Shown in pieces: positions 44,818 to 57,016 of a stretch of 64,000 nucleotides of DNA. The notes under the pieces are model-generated. The model was given only the letters and a program-made list of their open reading frames with translations, did no database searches and had not been told where the DNA came from. The DNA comes from Lycorma delicatula (Eukaryota > Arthropoda > Insecta > Hemiptera > Fulgoridae): positions 13,389,501 to 13,453,500 of the forward strand of contig NC_134460.1 in the NCBI RefSeq assembly GCF_047948215.1, given 5' to 3'. The position numbers and the translations under genes were made by a program. Every line of letters begins with the position of its first letter. Within the stretch, counting starts at the first letter, position 1.

Positions 44818-46614
44818 AGCACACACAAAGTTTTAGCATTGTTTGGGTTAAAAATTCGAGATTGGATTGACCAAAATTTTTCTTATTTTGCATCATGATT
44901 TCTATTTATGTTTAACATTGATCTATAGAAATATAAATATTATACGGTGATAAGGGGGTCGAAGTCAGGGGTTAGATCTCAATTGAGACTAAAGAGGATT
45001 AAATTTAAAAATATTCATATTAATTCTGAGCTCTTTAAAAAAAAATTAAGATTTTTATCTATAAAATATTATCTCACGAAATTAAATAACAGTTTTCTTG
45101 AAATGTTCAACTTCCTGAAGGTAAGGTAATATTTTCAAAAATATGTAGAATATTTTTATAATTCGAAGTTCTCTAATTTAGAATATTTAAACTTGGCGGG
45201 CATCTTAATACCTGATTTTTTTTTACTCGTAGAAATAATTTTACCTGTTTTAACGCGTACGAAACGTTCTGTATTGAGTAGAATTGTAATAGTAAATTTA
45301 CGATTACGTAATCGTGTGTTTTAATAGCTGTAGAAATGAAATAAAATTTTGAATTGTTTGTGATCAAGTAAGGTATTTCATATTGTAACATTAATCAAAG
45401 TGTAGTATATGTTTTGTTTCCAAAAAAAAATTATCTTTACTAGTTTATATTCGACAACAAGGCTTAACTTTTTATCTCTAAAATATATAATGATTTAGTA
45501 AGAACAGATGTGTGCTCGAGTGAAACCCAATATTAAGAATTTTTCGTATTTAGGTCATTTTGATCTATGTTTCCTGATTCGTTCACGTTCTTACATTTTT
45601 GACCTCAAAACGTAAAATCTGTAAATAGAAATATATGTGATACAGGTTGGAACAATGTTAAGAAACAGAAAAATTATATATTTGCAATTATAGGTTATCA
45701 TCATCGGGACTGATTTATTTTTATATATATTATTAAACTTTGGTGTTAACCGTAATTATAATAAATATCAAGGGAAAAAGATTCCAGATATTATTTTATT
45801 ATTTTCTCTTAATTATTTTGCTATCGTTTGTTTTTTTTTTTTTTTTTATAATATAAATATATACAGAAGAGTATAATTGTTTGCTGTGGAAATTAAGAAT
45901 ATGTCTTCTCGTTCTGTTGAGCGAATACGGATAGTACAAAAGAAAACCTAACCCGCATTGCACAATTAATTATTCTCCGAAATAAATCTACATAGTCTAT
46001 TTATTTTGCTGTAATTTAGTAGAGAGTTATTTTACATTGCACCACTATGGACATTCTTTTGCTACGATCGCAGGGGATACAAACATTACAGTATTAAGAT
46101 TCCAAAGAGCTTTTGAAAATTAGTGTTTGTAAAATTAGACTTGATTAAATTTTTGTTGTCGATCATGTAACTACTTTTATGCACAATATCCATTTTCTGT
46201 TCCACGCTAATCTCTTAACCTCAACGAATTCCGTACATTCTAAATCCTTAATTTTCTGTTTAATATATTTTAATCTTTATCCTTTTTATTTTCCGTTTCT
46301 GTTGCCTTTTACGGCCTTATGTATCCTAGATTCCTTAACATTAAATATGAGCCATTAAATATGCTTTCCTTTTTATAAAATCTTATCGTAAATTTCACTT
46401 TTTTCTTACCGGTCCTAATATCTCCTGATTTAGTACTCTTTAAATCAATCTTATAATTAACACCTCTTGCAACACCTAAACTTGATATAATAATATCGCT
46501 TTTCTAAATATTTCTCTTGTCTATATTTCAGTGCTATGTAATGTTATACGTTGTTCAAATATTATAAAAATAAATTAATCTTATTTATTATCCGGCAAAA
46601 ATTTTAGTTTTTAG
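44818..46614. other. AT-rich non-coding stretch
   Basis: No gene, RNA gene or clear repeat was seen. A long T-run is at 45830-45847. Confidence 0.6.
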
Positions 46615-46712
46615 AGTATGAAAAAATTCCAAGCCTGACCAGAATTTGAATCTTAACCTTCTTGATGAAAAGCAGAGATGCTAACCTTCGTCACGGTGAT
46701 AAACTTCCGAAC
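46615..46712 (-). repeat. SINE family 2 head, decayed
   Basis: On the minus strand 'cgaaggttagcatctctgct' (box A side), 'aagattcaaattctggtcag' (box B side) and the family tail 'ttttttcatact' appear in the order seen at 42883 and 58397. Confidence 0.5.
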
Positions 46713-46739
46713 ATATTAGAAACTTTGGAACATTGTAAC

Positions 46740-46991
46740 ACATTAGATTATTTATTTATTTACGGATTGTTTCTTTTTTCTGTTTTTCTAGCTGCCCGGT
46801 ACCTCTTCATTCTTTTTTATATCTTTTTACTTCGTTTTTCAGCTCTGTTGTTTTTGCGTTTTGGCGCTTCTCGGAACCTTTTATTTCCATCTTTTAATAT
46901 TCTCTTTAAAATTGCTCTTTCTTTTGTAATTTCTTCAGTTGTCTTTAGTTCTTTTAGGCCTTCTTGGATAATGGCCGCTATACATACTTAA
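46740..46991 (-). pseudogene. LINE C-terminal tail fragment
   Basis: Minus-strand translation from about 46976 gives 'AIIQEGLKELKTTEEITKER', 'AILKRILKDG' and 'FREAPKRKNNRAEKRSKKI', a stop, and in the same frame 'KRMKRYRAARKTEKRNNP'. This Lys/Glu-rich pattern, ending in 'SERMKxYWxxRK' in better copies, occurs in insect LINE polyproteins. It abuts the R1-like fragment starting near 46992 with no gap, so one probably inserted next to or into the other. The fragment is too short to place in a clade. Confidence 0.45.
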
Positions 46992-48800
46992 TAATATGGG
47001 TAAGGCCGTTGAACGTATGTTGCCCATGCGGCTTCTTGCCGAAATTAACGTCGGCTCCGGACTACATAAGAATCAATTCGGCTTTTGGAAGGGGCGGTCG
47101 ACCATACAAGCCCTCCTAAAGGTTACAACTTGAGCGAACGGTGTGAGGAGGGGCACTTGGCGGACAAGACGATTGCCATTGCTCATATTATTGGACGTCT
47201 GCAATGCATTCGACTAGGTCCTATGGGACGCCATCCTCGACACTTTACTGCGGAAGGGAGTCAGTTCATATATTCTACAGCAAATTTGGGACTATTTTCG
47301 GGAGAGGTGGGTCTCCGTCCAGATGCAGCAAGGAGATTACGTTTTCGGATGTCAGCGGGGTCTCGCACCGTGCTCCGTGCTTGGAGCACGGAGCCTCCGT
47401 GCTTGGCCTCCTCCTCTGAAACGTTGTGTTCAACAGGGCGCTTAATCTTGACCTTCCGGAACAGACGGAGGCAATTGCATATGCCGACGGTTTGGCTATC
47501 CTTGTTGGTGGTAGGATTGAGCAAGGCCTTCGCGTTCGGGGCAATGAGGCTCTTACTCCAATAAATGGATGGTTGACGGCTCACGTTTCTCGCCTCAGAA
47601 GAGTGAATATATATCGTCCTCGCCGGTCGGAGGAGGTTGGGTCAAATAGACCTACGCATTGCAGGACACCTGATTCTGTCAAAACGTGTTGTCCGTTATT
47701 TAGGAGTGAATATTGACAAATCGTGTAGATTCAGCGACCACGTCAGAGAACACTCTTGCTTCCCTGAGACGACTCCTCTCAACCCAGACGGCGCCTCAAG
47801 CATCGAGACGGACAGTCATTATGTCTACTGTCGCATCGATTTTGTACGCTGCTCTGGTTTGGGGCTCAACGTTGCTGACTAAAAGGAACCTTGCCACGCT
47901 TCGGAGTGTGCACAGGTTCGTTGCTGGGGATCATTGCCGCATATCGGACCACCTCACATGATGCTAACGGGTATTCCCCCAACGATCTATTGGTAAAGGA
48001 ACGGACGGACAGTTACTCCAGGATATCGACTTCATTGGTACGGGACTCGACTTTTAACGTCTGGCAAGATCGACGGCTGGCCGGGGAAACGGCAGCCTGG
48101 ACGAGAGTCTTAATACCGGACCTGCGATCGTGGTGTTTGAAAAAACACGTTGACCTTGACTATTATACCACGCAAATGTTCACAGGCCATGGCAATTTTG
48201 GCAGTTATGTTCATCGTATTGGGAGGCGTGAACCCCTAATTGTATGTACTGCACGGAATGTGACACTGTCAAACACACCCTTTTTCAGTGCCCTGAATGG
48301 AAGGAATAAAGGGCTCATGTGAAGATTACTGGATTGTCACCTGCATCCCTGCTACCTATCATCGCTTCTGCAGCTTGCTGGGATGCATTCAGCCTCTTTT
48401 CTCGGACGGTGCTTCGAGCAAAAAAGATGATGAAAAACGGAAGAGTGGTTTCTAGCGGGAGGTGTTGGTCAGCCCCAGCTTTGACGGTTTGCCCTAGTGT
48501 GCTGGCTCCGATGATCAGCTGGGGACTCCATGTATGAAGTGTGACGCTTTCTGCTGTAACGACGATCATCTGATCTGACGTCTTCCCGCAAAGTTCCGAG
48601 GCGGATCCCCTTGGGGGCTCTTCATTTGAGGCATAAGATACTCAAAAGACCGAGACCCGGCCCCTGGGGTGGGGATGAAGATTACGACATTGCTGGATCT
48701 GGATCTCCTCGTTGGGGGTTAGAACCAGGCATAAAGTAAAAGATCCAACCGGCGGGCCGACCTGTCTTGCCGGATGTTCAGCTGGTGGGCGGGAAGCCAA
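46992..48800 (+). mobile_element. R1-like non-LTR retrotransposon, broken RT and 3' end
   Basis: A GC-rich island on the plus strand, 5'-truncated inside the RT and ending after about 480 bases of 3' untranslated sequence. That sequence includes 'ccccttgggggctcttcatt' and 'gaccgagacccggcccct', motifs shared with the minus-strand element at 3410-4533. The end lies near 48800 ('gggcgggaagccaaaaaag'). A duplication could not be fixed. Confidence 0.75.
46996..48322 (+). pseudogene. R1-like ORF2 reverse transcriptase, multiply frameshifted
   Basis: Pieces in changing frames follow the order of an R1-clade RT: 'MGKAVERMLPMRLLAEINVG', 'KNQFGFWKGRSTIQALL' (47062-47120), a damaged palm, then 'TEAIAYADGLAILVGGRIEQ' (47463-47520), where the catalytic YADD has become YADG. 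Next come 'RLGQIDLRIAGHLI', 'VVRYLGVNIDKSCRFSDHVR', 'TASILYAALVWGS'-like sequence (47825-47870), 'DLLVKERTDSYSR', 'RSWCLKKHVDLDYYTTQMF', 'TGHGNFGSYVHRIGRR' and a CCHC remnant with 'NVTLSNTPF'. There are at least five frameshifts. A 10-bp-stem hairpin at 47372-47394 disrupts the 'GVPQGS' region. Confidence 0.75.
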
Positions 48801-49944
48801 AAAAGTCTTGGATTTGTGTGAAACGTTAAAAATTTTTTTAATAATTTTCCTTTATTTTTTTCTAGATTTTCTAGTAGACTTTTGTTGCACCGTCTTGGGT
48901 TTCTGTCGTTTAGAGTACTTCTGGCTTTGTCATTGTTTTATAGTGTCGTCATTTTGAGTTCCATGATAAAGACTGTTTGTTATATGTATTTTTCGTTAGT
49001 CGGAATGTTAATTCCCTTTTATTAGTTCTAAGTGTTAACCTTTTTTTATCTAAAGAATTCCAACCGATCCATTCTCCGAGCTATTTGAACTTACCTGCTT
49101 CCTCTATTTTTTATTATTTATACTAAGTAAATTCGGACAGTTTTTATCTTTAATCAAAATTTCCGTTTACTCAAACGCTATTTTAATCCCATTTTATGTA
49201 AAATGTTAGGTTTGTTAATGTGAACATTTTACTTCCAGTGACTATGCCAGATTTACTTTTTTTGCATACTATGCCAGTGTGCAAAATTTATTATAATTTT
49301 TCACGGTGACTGTGTAAGTAAATAATTACTCAAACAAATTTTACACCCAAAAAAACAAGAGGGCCTGTATTTAAAATTTAGTTTTTTTAGATTCTAATTT
49401 TCATATTTTAAAATCCAACTGTATCTAATAGTTATGTAAAGAATATGGGAATCTTTTTAAAGGGAGTCGACCATAAGAATTTTGAATTTTTTGTAAATTC
49501 TGATCCATTATCGATTTTATAAGTTTGGCTGTTATTAAAAATGTTATACGAAGTAACTGTTGCGCAAGAGGATGAAATAGGGGCTAATTTTTTAATAAAA
49601 CATTTTATTATATTTTTTAGCAATTGACTCTAGTAAAACTTCAATGATGATAAAACAGTCATTTCGTCAAAGGAGTCAGCTGATACCCAAAATGTTTAAC
49701 GAAAAACTTTGATTTTTTTTTAATTATACTTTCAGTACTACATACATTTTTAGGTAAAACGTGATTCGATCAAAAGGGCACAAATCAGACCTATTTTGAA
49801 CTGAATATTTTGATTTTTTTCGAAATTGTACTGTAAATATTTCATAATTAAGTCGGTAATATTTAAAAGTCCTATGGATTATTTGAAATAAAAATCTGTC
49901 CAAACAAAGGTTTAAGATTTATGAATTTATTTTATTGATCTTTA
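48801..49944. other. AT-rich non-coding stretch
   Basis: No gene was recognised. It may include the outer part of the Merlin-type element whose ends were not found. Confidence 0.5.
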
Positions 49945-50600
49945 CCAGATTTTTAAATTAATTGTTTGAAACGCTAAAAATTCCAGCAATATTTTGCGTT
50001 TGCTTTTTTTTTGAATTTGTCTTGTTTTTTCAAAGTCAAAAATTTTATAGATTACAACATAATTTTTATCGGGTCTTATTTCGAAAGCGAACACATTTCC
50101 CGAATTGCTATTGTAATAGTAAAAAATAATCTTTATTTCCTGTAAAATTTGATGGAACAGGTCTCTGTCGATGTTACATTGCTGCAGCATGAATTCGCAT
50201 AAATAGGAGTTAAGCGTAGATCTCGATCCTCTACACTCCTTGCGATTCCGTCTTTTCGCTGTTGTCCGTAAACTCTCCTCTATGTATGTTTGCACTCCGG
50301 TAATTTAATTTCGGAACTTAATCGACTGATTAACAGTTTAATGTGTAAAATTGTAACCTTGTACGTAGGTACATCATCGTATCTCTGCCAAAAATCAAAG
50401 ATGTAATACACTCCTTTGTAACACTTAATATCGTGTTTTTCGTTCGATCGGGGACCGTATATAAGATCCAGTCTTTTGTTTCTCCAAAAATTCCCGCAAA
50501 TACCACGCTGAGAGCAAACCGTCCCCGCAGTATATTTTCGCTTTGATAAAAGAGAGTCAGTCGTCTGTCTGTTTCCATGTTCAGACCGCTCCCGCAATTA
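49945..50600 (-). pseudogene. Merlin / ISXO2-type DDE transposase, broken
   Basis: Overlapping minus-strand frames reconstruct the C-terminal catalytic domain in order. 'VFAGIFGETKDWILYTVPDR' is the 'GGICRETKD' block that opens the ISXO2-like domain. 'FDFWQRYDDVPTY' is the second acidic segment. A frameshift near 50285 leads to 'QTYIEESLRTTAKRRNRKEC' and 'STLNSYLCEFMLQQCNIDRD' with 'LFHQILQEIKI', the 'NSYLxEFMWR' signature that closes the domain. This architecture, related to bacterial IS1016/IS1595, defines Merlin DNA transposons. The first half of the protein and both termini were not found. At least two frameshifts are present, so it is inactive. The family assignment rests on motif memory only. 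Confidence 0.6.
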
Positions 50601-50609
50601 TTATCGGAT

Positions 50610-50651
50610 TATGGAGTAAAATATACTCACTCGTGTGAGGATATTTTACTC
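50610..50651. repeat. Perfect bipartite hairpin next to the Merlin remnant
   Basis: 'ggagtaaaatat' (50610-50621) pairs with 'atattttactcc' (50640-50651). Inside it 'ctcac' pairs with 'gtgag' around a TCGT loop, with single mismatched bases between. It lies about 10 bases from the first recognisable Merlin codon. Confidence 0.85.
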
Positions 50652-52260
50652 CAAAATTTTACATTACACCCTTAAAAATTTACATTTACACAATTACCCT
50701 TACAAATTTGCATTATACCCTTATAAAATATTTCCAACTACAGCGGCACTAACCGTACCAAATTTTTTGGTTGTAAAACTTGAAACTGGTATGTTCCCAC
50801 GTCATGTGTACAGGAAATAAAGAACTTCCGATTTCAGTTTGCTGGATTCCAGCCATGAAACGCTCCTTAAACGAGCAAAGTTGCGATAACTCGCTTTTCA
50901 CAATGCAGTTTGTATTCCCTGTCGCTAATAAGAGTTATTTTCATTTCATGATGTCCACGCAAAACCGAAGGTTACGTAAAGTCTCGTTGGATTGTAAAAA
51001 GCAACAGCATATGTTGTTTATCTGGCACCTCGAGGATTAAGTTAATCAAATCCATATTGGATAAAAAACAACGAATAGTGATAAGTAAAGAAACACATGC
51101 AATACACAATTGAAATAACTGAAGCACCGATTTGTACACAGCCAGCGGTATAACTATAAGATCAGACAGGTTAAAATATAAGTACTGAAATGACAGAAAA
51201 GATAAATGTTATCAATTTAATGTTGAATATTGTTAAACATTTTCATAAATAATTTACGAAATGATAATGTATTTCAGAAATGAAAATTAAGGAATGTTTG
51301 CTTTCGAAATAAGACACTTTTTATTAATTAATTTTTACATTGTAAAGTTTATTTATTTTAATTTATATATTGGGACAGGTTTGGTGTTTGGAATATGATA
51401 TATATTTATTTGTTCTTGTGTTTTCGATGTAACTCTTGATAACATCTCCTCGATTTTCTTGAAGTATTTATACAATATTTCGTATTAATCATACCACGTA
51501 ACGTTAATTTTTATTTAAAAAAATTTAATATAATTCTACCCTTATATTTTATATATAATGTATGGTATTTTAAAATTATTAATTGAATTTTTGCCCGTTG
51601 AAATGTTTACCGAAATTTTTCTATAAGAAAGGCAATTACGTAAAGCAGAAAAAATTTTCATTTTTTTAATAGTAGATTATTTATTTGTATTAAATGCATA
51701 TAGAACGTGTTAAATTTAGTGTTAATAGATGTTTGTAGTCTATTTCTAAAATGATTGAATTACCGTTAGTGACATGCAGCGATCCTAAATGAAATCTGTC
51801 AAATCGTTCCGTTGTTGGACCTGACATCGTTACTTGTACATGTTTACTTCACATAGTAGTATTATTTGACATGTAACAGCGCAATTGTCTCTCCCGTTTT
51901 CTCTCTGTCATTTTAACCTGGCTTAGAAAAGGAATATAATGCTGTTGAAATACGTGTGAAGGATTTTCTTTTAATGCTACAATCTTAATGCGTTTACAGT
52001 TCCTTTAGAACTGTTTCTTAATAGAGATAGAAAATTTGCGAGTTGGACGTCTCGTAGAACAATGTGAACGTTTCATTTTTTTATTAATCTCCGGCTGATG
52101 TTACTGCGATAAACAAACGTTTACATTAAATTGGGTGTTACATCAATTTAAATTATCTCATACAAAATAATTAATCCACTACGTCGTGATTTATCTGAAT
52201 GAAAATTACAAGACAGAAGTTGTTCTCTTTCAGTTATTTTAATAAAATTTTGTGTACATG
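50652..52260. other. AT-rich non-coding stretch
   Basis: No gene was recognised. Three short iterations of a 'tttacattacacccttaaaa' type phrase lie at 50655-50730. Confidence 0.55.
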
Positions 52261-52401
52261 TACGAGAGGTACTCAAAAATAACCGGAATTGCGTTGCGCT
52301 GGCGGAGTTTCCGTAGTGCGCGGTTCTTCCGCTAGAAGAGCGTCAAGCGATTTTTTCCGTGTCGGTGTGTCAAGCCTGAGAAGGTTACGTCACTTCTTTG
52401 A

Positions 52402-53215
52402 ATGTTTTGTGAAAGCTGTTTCCCTTGTTTTTGCCTCGGGGACTTTAATGAACTCCTCGCGGTCGTGAAATTTTGCTTCCTGCTCGGGAAAAACACCACA
52501 GAAACTATTGTAATGTTAAAAACAGCTGAAAAGGATACTGCTATGGGAAAAACTCAATTGGTACGAGTGCTTTTCGCTTTACAAAAAAAGGTAAAATTTC
52601 AATCGACCTCGTTCTGGAGGTCCTTCAAATGTCCGAACGGAAAAAATTCGAAAAAAATCCCCACAATTGTGCTTGAAGACCGACGATGTACCGTTGAAGA
52701 AATCGAGAAGTTTTTAACTTTTTAGCTCGCATCATATTCAGCGAATTTTATCGGAAGATTTCCGGACTGACAAGGGTCGATGCAAAGTTTACGCCTCATG
52801 TATTGACTGTTTAGCAAAAAGAGGGTAGGTTAGCCTTGCTTTGAAAGAACAGTACCAAACCTACCAAATTTGGAGGTTCCGAGAAGATTGTGCAACAGTT
52901 TGCGACAAAATACACCCGATTTATTGTAGACGGGTGACTGGTTTTTCGATTATAACAATAAACCTGCTCACATAGCTCTCTCGGTGCGCCAATTTTTAAC
53001 AAAAAAATGGCATAATTCTCTTGCTCCATTTCCCTTATTCATTTAATTTAGTTCCTTGCGATTATTTTTGTTCCCACAAATAAAGGATCTGAAAAGAAAG
53101 CGTTTTGCCGACTTGGATGAGGTGAAAAAAATACGATGAAAGTGGTGTCGGACATCAGAACAGATGAATTTAACAAATTTTATGAACAATAGAATAAAAT
53201 ATTGGACAAATGTAT
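52402..53215 (+). pseudogene. mariner transposase 2, internally deleted
   Basis: The first part (52402-52725) shows the N-terminal helix-turn-helix of mariner/SETMAR-type proteins: 'VKFCFLLGKNTTETIVMLKT', 'FQSTSFWRSFK' and 'TIVLEDRRCTVEEIEKFL'. It is followed in another frame by 'IQRILSEDFRTDKGRCKVYA' and 'KEQYQTYQI'. The stretch with the first catalytic Asp is missing. The frame resumes at 'FFDYNNKPAHIALSVRQFL', where the usual DNAPAH has become NNKPAH, then 'RLFLFPQIKDLKRKRFADLD' and a C-terminal 'FMNNRIKYWTNVF'. There are numerous stops. It belongs to a different mariner lineage from the copy at 13231-14482. Confidence 0.65.
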
Positions 53216-53270
53216 TTATTATCTGTGTTAGAGATAATTTTGAAGGGGATTGAAGGTATTTTGTAAAAAA

Positions 53271-53900
53271 TCTGGTGTGTACAACACATGACTTCCTTGT
53301 ACGCGTATTAAGTTACATTACACATTTTTGAAGTACATAAAATTTTATTTCATTAAAAACTTCTAATAGTTTTTCTCATTTTTAATTATTATTGAATTTT
53401 TATTTTTTTTATTTTTTTACAATGAGAGGTTAATCATTATTAATCTTTAATAAATCAATATATTTAAATTATTAAAAAATGTTAAAAAATGGAGTTGAAG
53501 TGTGTTTCGGACCGACGTGCCTTCTCCTAAGAGCCAACTATTTTATTAATTGTGAAGATTTAATCGGCTATAACTATGGGACCAATGAAAATAAGTACCA
53601 CTTATGGTACATCGTTGAGAAGCTCTTAATGAGGGCTTATTACTACAGTTAAAAAAAAAGGCTTTCTTGGACTCTTTTGGTTCAGTCAATGCAATCAAAA
53701 AGGGAGGTGCACAACTAATTGTTACAACAGTCCTAAATCCTAATTTCAACATCCAACGGATACATACGTACGTACGTACAGTCATGCCGAAATTAATCAA
53801 AATGGATTCAGGGATAGTCAAAATGGGTATTTTTGTTGAAATCTGGAAAGAGAAATTTTTCGTGATCACAGTACTTCCTTTACTTCGTTCCGGGAAGTAA
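53271..53900 (+). repeat. Palindrome-ended dispersed repeat (MITE-like), copy 1
   Basis: It starts 'tctggtgtgtacaacacatg', has a terminal motif 'acttccttgtacg' (53291-53303) and ends with the inverse-like 'cgttccgggaagt' (53886-53898). The whole body aligns with 57017-57696. It is inserted in mariner 2. The 77-codon frame inside it is not a gene. Confidence 0.75.
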
Positions 53901-53961
53901 AAAGATAAATACATAAATTAAAAAAGAAAGGATTCCGATTAGTTTTGGGTACCTCCTCGTA

Positions 53962-55110
53962 CATTTACTCATCTGCAAAATATACAAGTTGTAAAGTTTG
54001 TTTTTGTTTTATTATTTTTATTAATAATAGAAATTATTATTAACTATATTTTAATTCAGTTAATGATGGAAGCGAAAGCAGACATAAAATTTTCAAACTA
54101 CCTGATTTTTCTGATCAATTTTAACAATTTCAATAGTATCTCAGCTGTTTATCAACCGATTTCAACAAATAAGTAATTTTTTTCACAAGAATGGCTTAAT
54201 TGTTCGTTCAATAAATATTTTTCGATTAAAGTAATATTTACCGAGCTATATTACGTCATAAAAAAATATTAATCGTGTCCATTTTGGAATTTTCAAAAGT
54301 AAAATTTCCATACTGATTTTTTGTAGATTTTGTTAAGTGTATGTATACTAAATTTCAATAAGATACCTCTATCCGTTCTTAAAATATACATTTTTATGGA
54401 AAAATGTATTAATCAAAATCAATCACAAAATGGCGAACAGGGTAAAATTGAAGCGAAATAGGATATTTTTGTCCATATTAAGTTTTGGTTTATTTTGATC
54501 ACCTGAATCATTTCCTGTAGGTATATTTCCTGTACTGTATATATGACATATATATGGTTTACATATATTTGTACTTGATTCACTGAAATTTTTATTTATT
54601 TTTTGAATTTTAAATCCCTTTGGTTATTTCTTAAAATTACGTGTTGACGTAGTGACATGTAAAAGTGAAAAGAACAGCATTTGAGTTAACAATACGACCG
54701 GTATGTTTGGTATGACAATGTGAATAATAAGATAAGATCATTCTAGATTTTTAATGTCATTTTGAAACAAATTATTAATAGCTAAATACAATTTGACATT
54801 ATGAATTTTTATTTTTCGTGAAACTCATTCCCTTAATACTTCGTAATAGTATAGAGTTTCCACAAAGAGTCTTTCCATACAAAAAAAAATAATAATAATA
54901 AACGTAAATTGTTTCTCATTATAATACAATTTTTTTACTCATATAATTTACTTTAAAGTATGAGCTCCTTCAGTGACCGCACACAATTTTATCAATCATC
55001 TACTCCATTTAGACATTTTCTTTCATGTTGAAGGATCAAAGTCGTAAAAGCTCTGATAATTCAGCCTATTAACATTCCTTAGTCGAAAGTGGAAGCTTTT
55101 CTTTGATTCA
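53962..55110. other. AT-rich non-coding stretch
   Basis: No gene or defined repeat was recognised. Confidence 0.55.
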
Positions 55111-55308
55111 AAACGTGTATTTTTGGTATAAAGAAAACCCCCACTTTTATGAAAAAATCTCACCAGATATAATGATTTAGGAAACATTAGAAGCTTTGAT
55201 TATGCCCTACCTTAGTCGAAAATGGAAACTTAGGTCATAATCAAAACTTCTAATGTTTCCTACGTCGTTATATCTGGTGGGATTTTCTTTATACCAAAAA
55301 TACACGTT
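55111..55308. repeat. Inverted repeat with arms of about 75-90 bp
   Basis: The left arm 55111-55204 and right arm 55236-55308 are complementary over 'aaacgtgtatttttggtata', then 'aaaatc'-'caccagatataatga', and 'ggaaacattagaagntttga'. The left arm has 16 extra bases (55138-55153). The 31-base loop holds 'cttagtcgaaaatggaaact', which repeats the sequence just left of the hairpin (55078-55097). Confidence 0.85.
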
Positions 55309-57016
55309 CTGAAATCTGTTGTTCAGGTACACTTTCAGAAAAAGAATTGGTTTCTGTGATCGAACATCAAGAAATGCCATAGAAGAGCTTTACAAAAGCT
55401 TCTTTAAAACCATTTAACCATTAATACGAGCGTTTTTAAATGATTTAAACCCAAGATATTTTTTCATTTTGTACTATTTAGCTCTGAAAACCTTTTCCTG
55501 ATCGATTCGAGAGGAGATCGTAAACACGATTCTTCAACAATATCAAAGCTATTCGATGGACTGGAAGGACGTCCGGTTCATTTCAAATCGAGAACCAACC
55601 CGGAAGGAAAAGTTTTTTCCCCCTTTCGGAATGTTACTGATGATAGAACTTCCTTACCAAAACGTAGAACGAATTAAACTCTTATGTTTTCATAGGTTTT
55701 GTTTGTGTTTGTACGAAAATGTATCCGAAAACTTTCTTCAATTGAATATTATCATTTTAACTTACCGCTGCAGAAATCAAAATTCTCATTTAACAATAAC
55801 ATCAACGTCTAACAAATCTGGCATTTTACCGAGCAAATGAAAGCAGCTGTTTCCGATCACCGTGTGACGTATTATGTTAACAACTCGTATATTACATCAT
55901 GAAAAGGAACTTTGATATCGAATATTGGATTACTCGGACAAATTTTTATAATTAATAGTACATTAGTTGAATTCATCGTGAATGAAAAATTAAGTAAAAG
56001 GGTTTCTTTAGAATTGTAATAATTTTTATCTCTTATTATGATGCTTCATGATATAATTTGTAAAATGAAAAATATTTTAATTTTTTAATTTAAAAAAAAT
56101 ATTGTTAATACAGATTTATTTTTTCCGAGTAAAATTAATTTAAAAAATTATAAATAAATGAAATGAAAAGATAAAAACCAATTATATTATTTCCCATCTT
56201 CATTTTATTAAAAATAAAGAATATATGTGTACACACTTATTAACTTTCACTAATCTCCTAAATGCTATCTGAATACCTTCCTATGGTCATTTTTGTAATA
56301 TTTTATTTATTTTGTAATGAAAAACTCTGTTATACTGTTATTAGTAAAATTAAACGTATTTGCAAATTCCTTATTATATAAAGTAATAACAATCTTTTTT
56401 CATTTATCGCGTACACTGTTTATATTATATTTAAAATTATGATGCGGATACTGGTATATCTTATATTGTTGAATATTAAAAAAAACTCTTATAAAAACGA
56501 CAGATTGCTTTTACCTAAACTTTCTCGGAAATTCTACTTTTATCTCTTGATGTGTATATATTATTTGGTTAATTTTATATGAAAGCTATATTAAATTATA
56601 AGAAATTTATATATTTTTTAGTCGTATAAAAATTTACTACTATTAAGTTGTTTTTACGTTTAATATTCTTTTATTATTAGCTGAATACGTACGTATAAAT
56701 TATAATAATAAATGTAATTTAATGTCTGATTGCCGATTCTGTTACAAAATGGTACAGTAAATTATGTATTTACTGTTTTAGTTATTAGTATTAAGAATAC
56801 CGGAAAATATTTCTTAGTTACGGACATTGATTTAAAGGAATTTGTTTTATTACAGTATTATGGTATAGTTGTATTAGGTATCATTAAATTTAAAAAAAAT
56901 AAAAAATAAATTAGATACTATTATTGCAGTGAAAGTGCATTAAGTTTATCGTCCTTTTTCCTTTAACTAAATTAAAAATTATCCGGCCTAAGTTGTTGAA
57001 TTAAAAAAAATATATA
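55309..57016. other. AT-rich non-coding stretch
   Basis: No gene was recognised. A 94-codon frame at 55556 has no recognisable motif and no splice or start context that would support it. Confidence 0.55.

Larger units (their letters stand above)
52261..53961 (+). mobile_element. mariner transposon 2 with an inserted repeat
   Basis: The left end 'cgagaggtactcaaaaataa' and right end (complement 'cgaggaggtacccaaaacta') are imperfect inverted repeats, bordered by TA at 52261-52262 and 53960-53961. A palindrome-ended repeat of about 630 bp (53271-53900) sits near its right end. Without that repeat the mariner would be about 1.07 kb, shorter than usual, matching an internal deletion in the transposase. 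Confidence 0.75.

Noticed and set aside
44602..44896. Frames rich in Cys-Val-Cys and His-Thr-His
   Set aside because: They are translations of the (TG)n/(CA)n microsatellite at 44770-44817.
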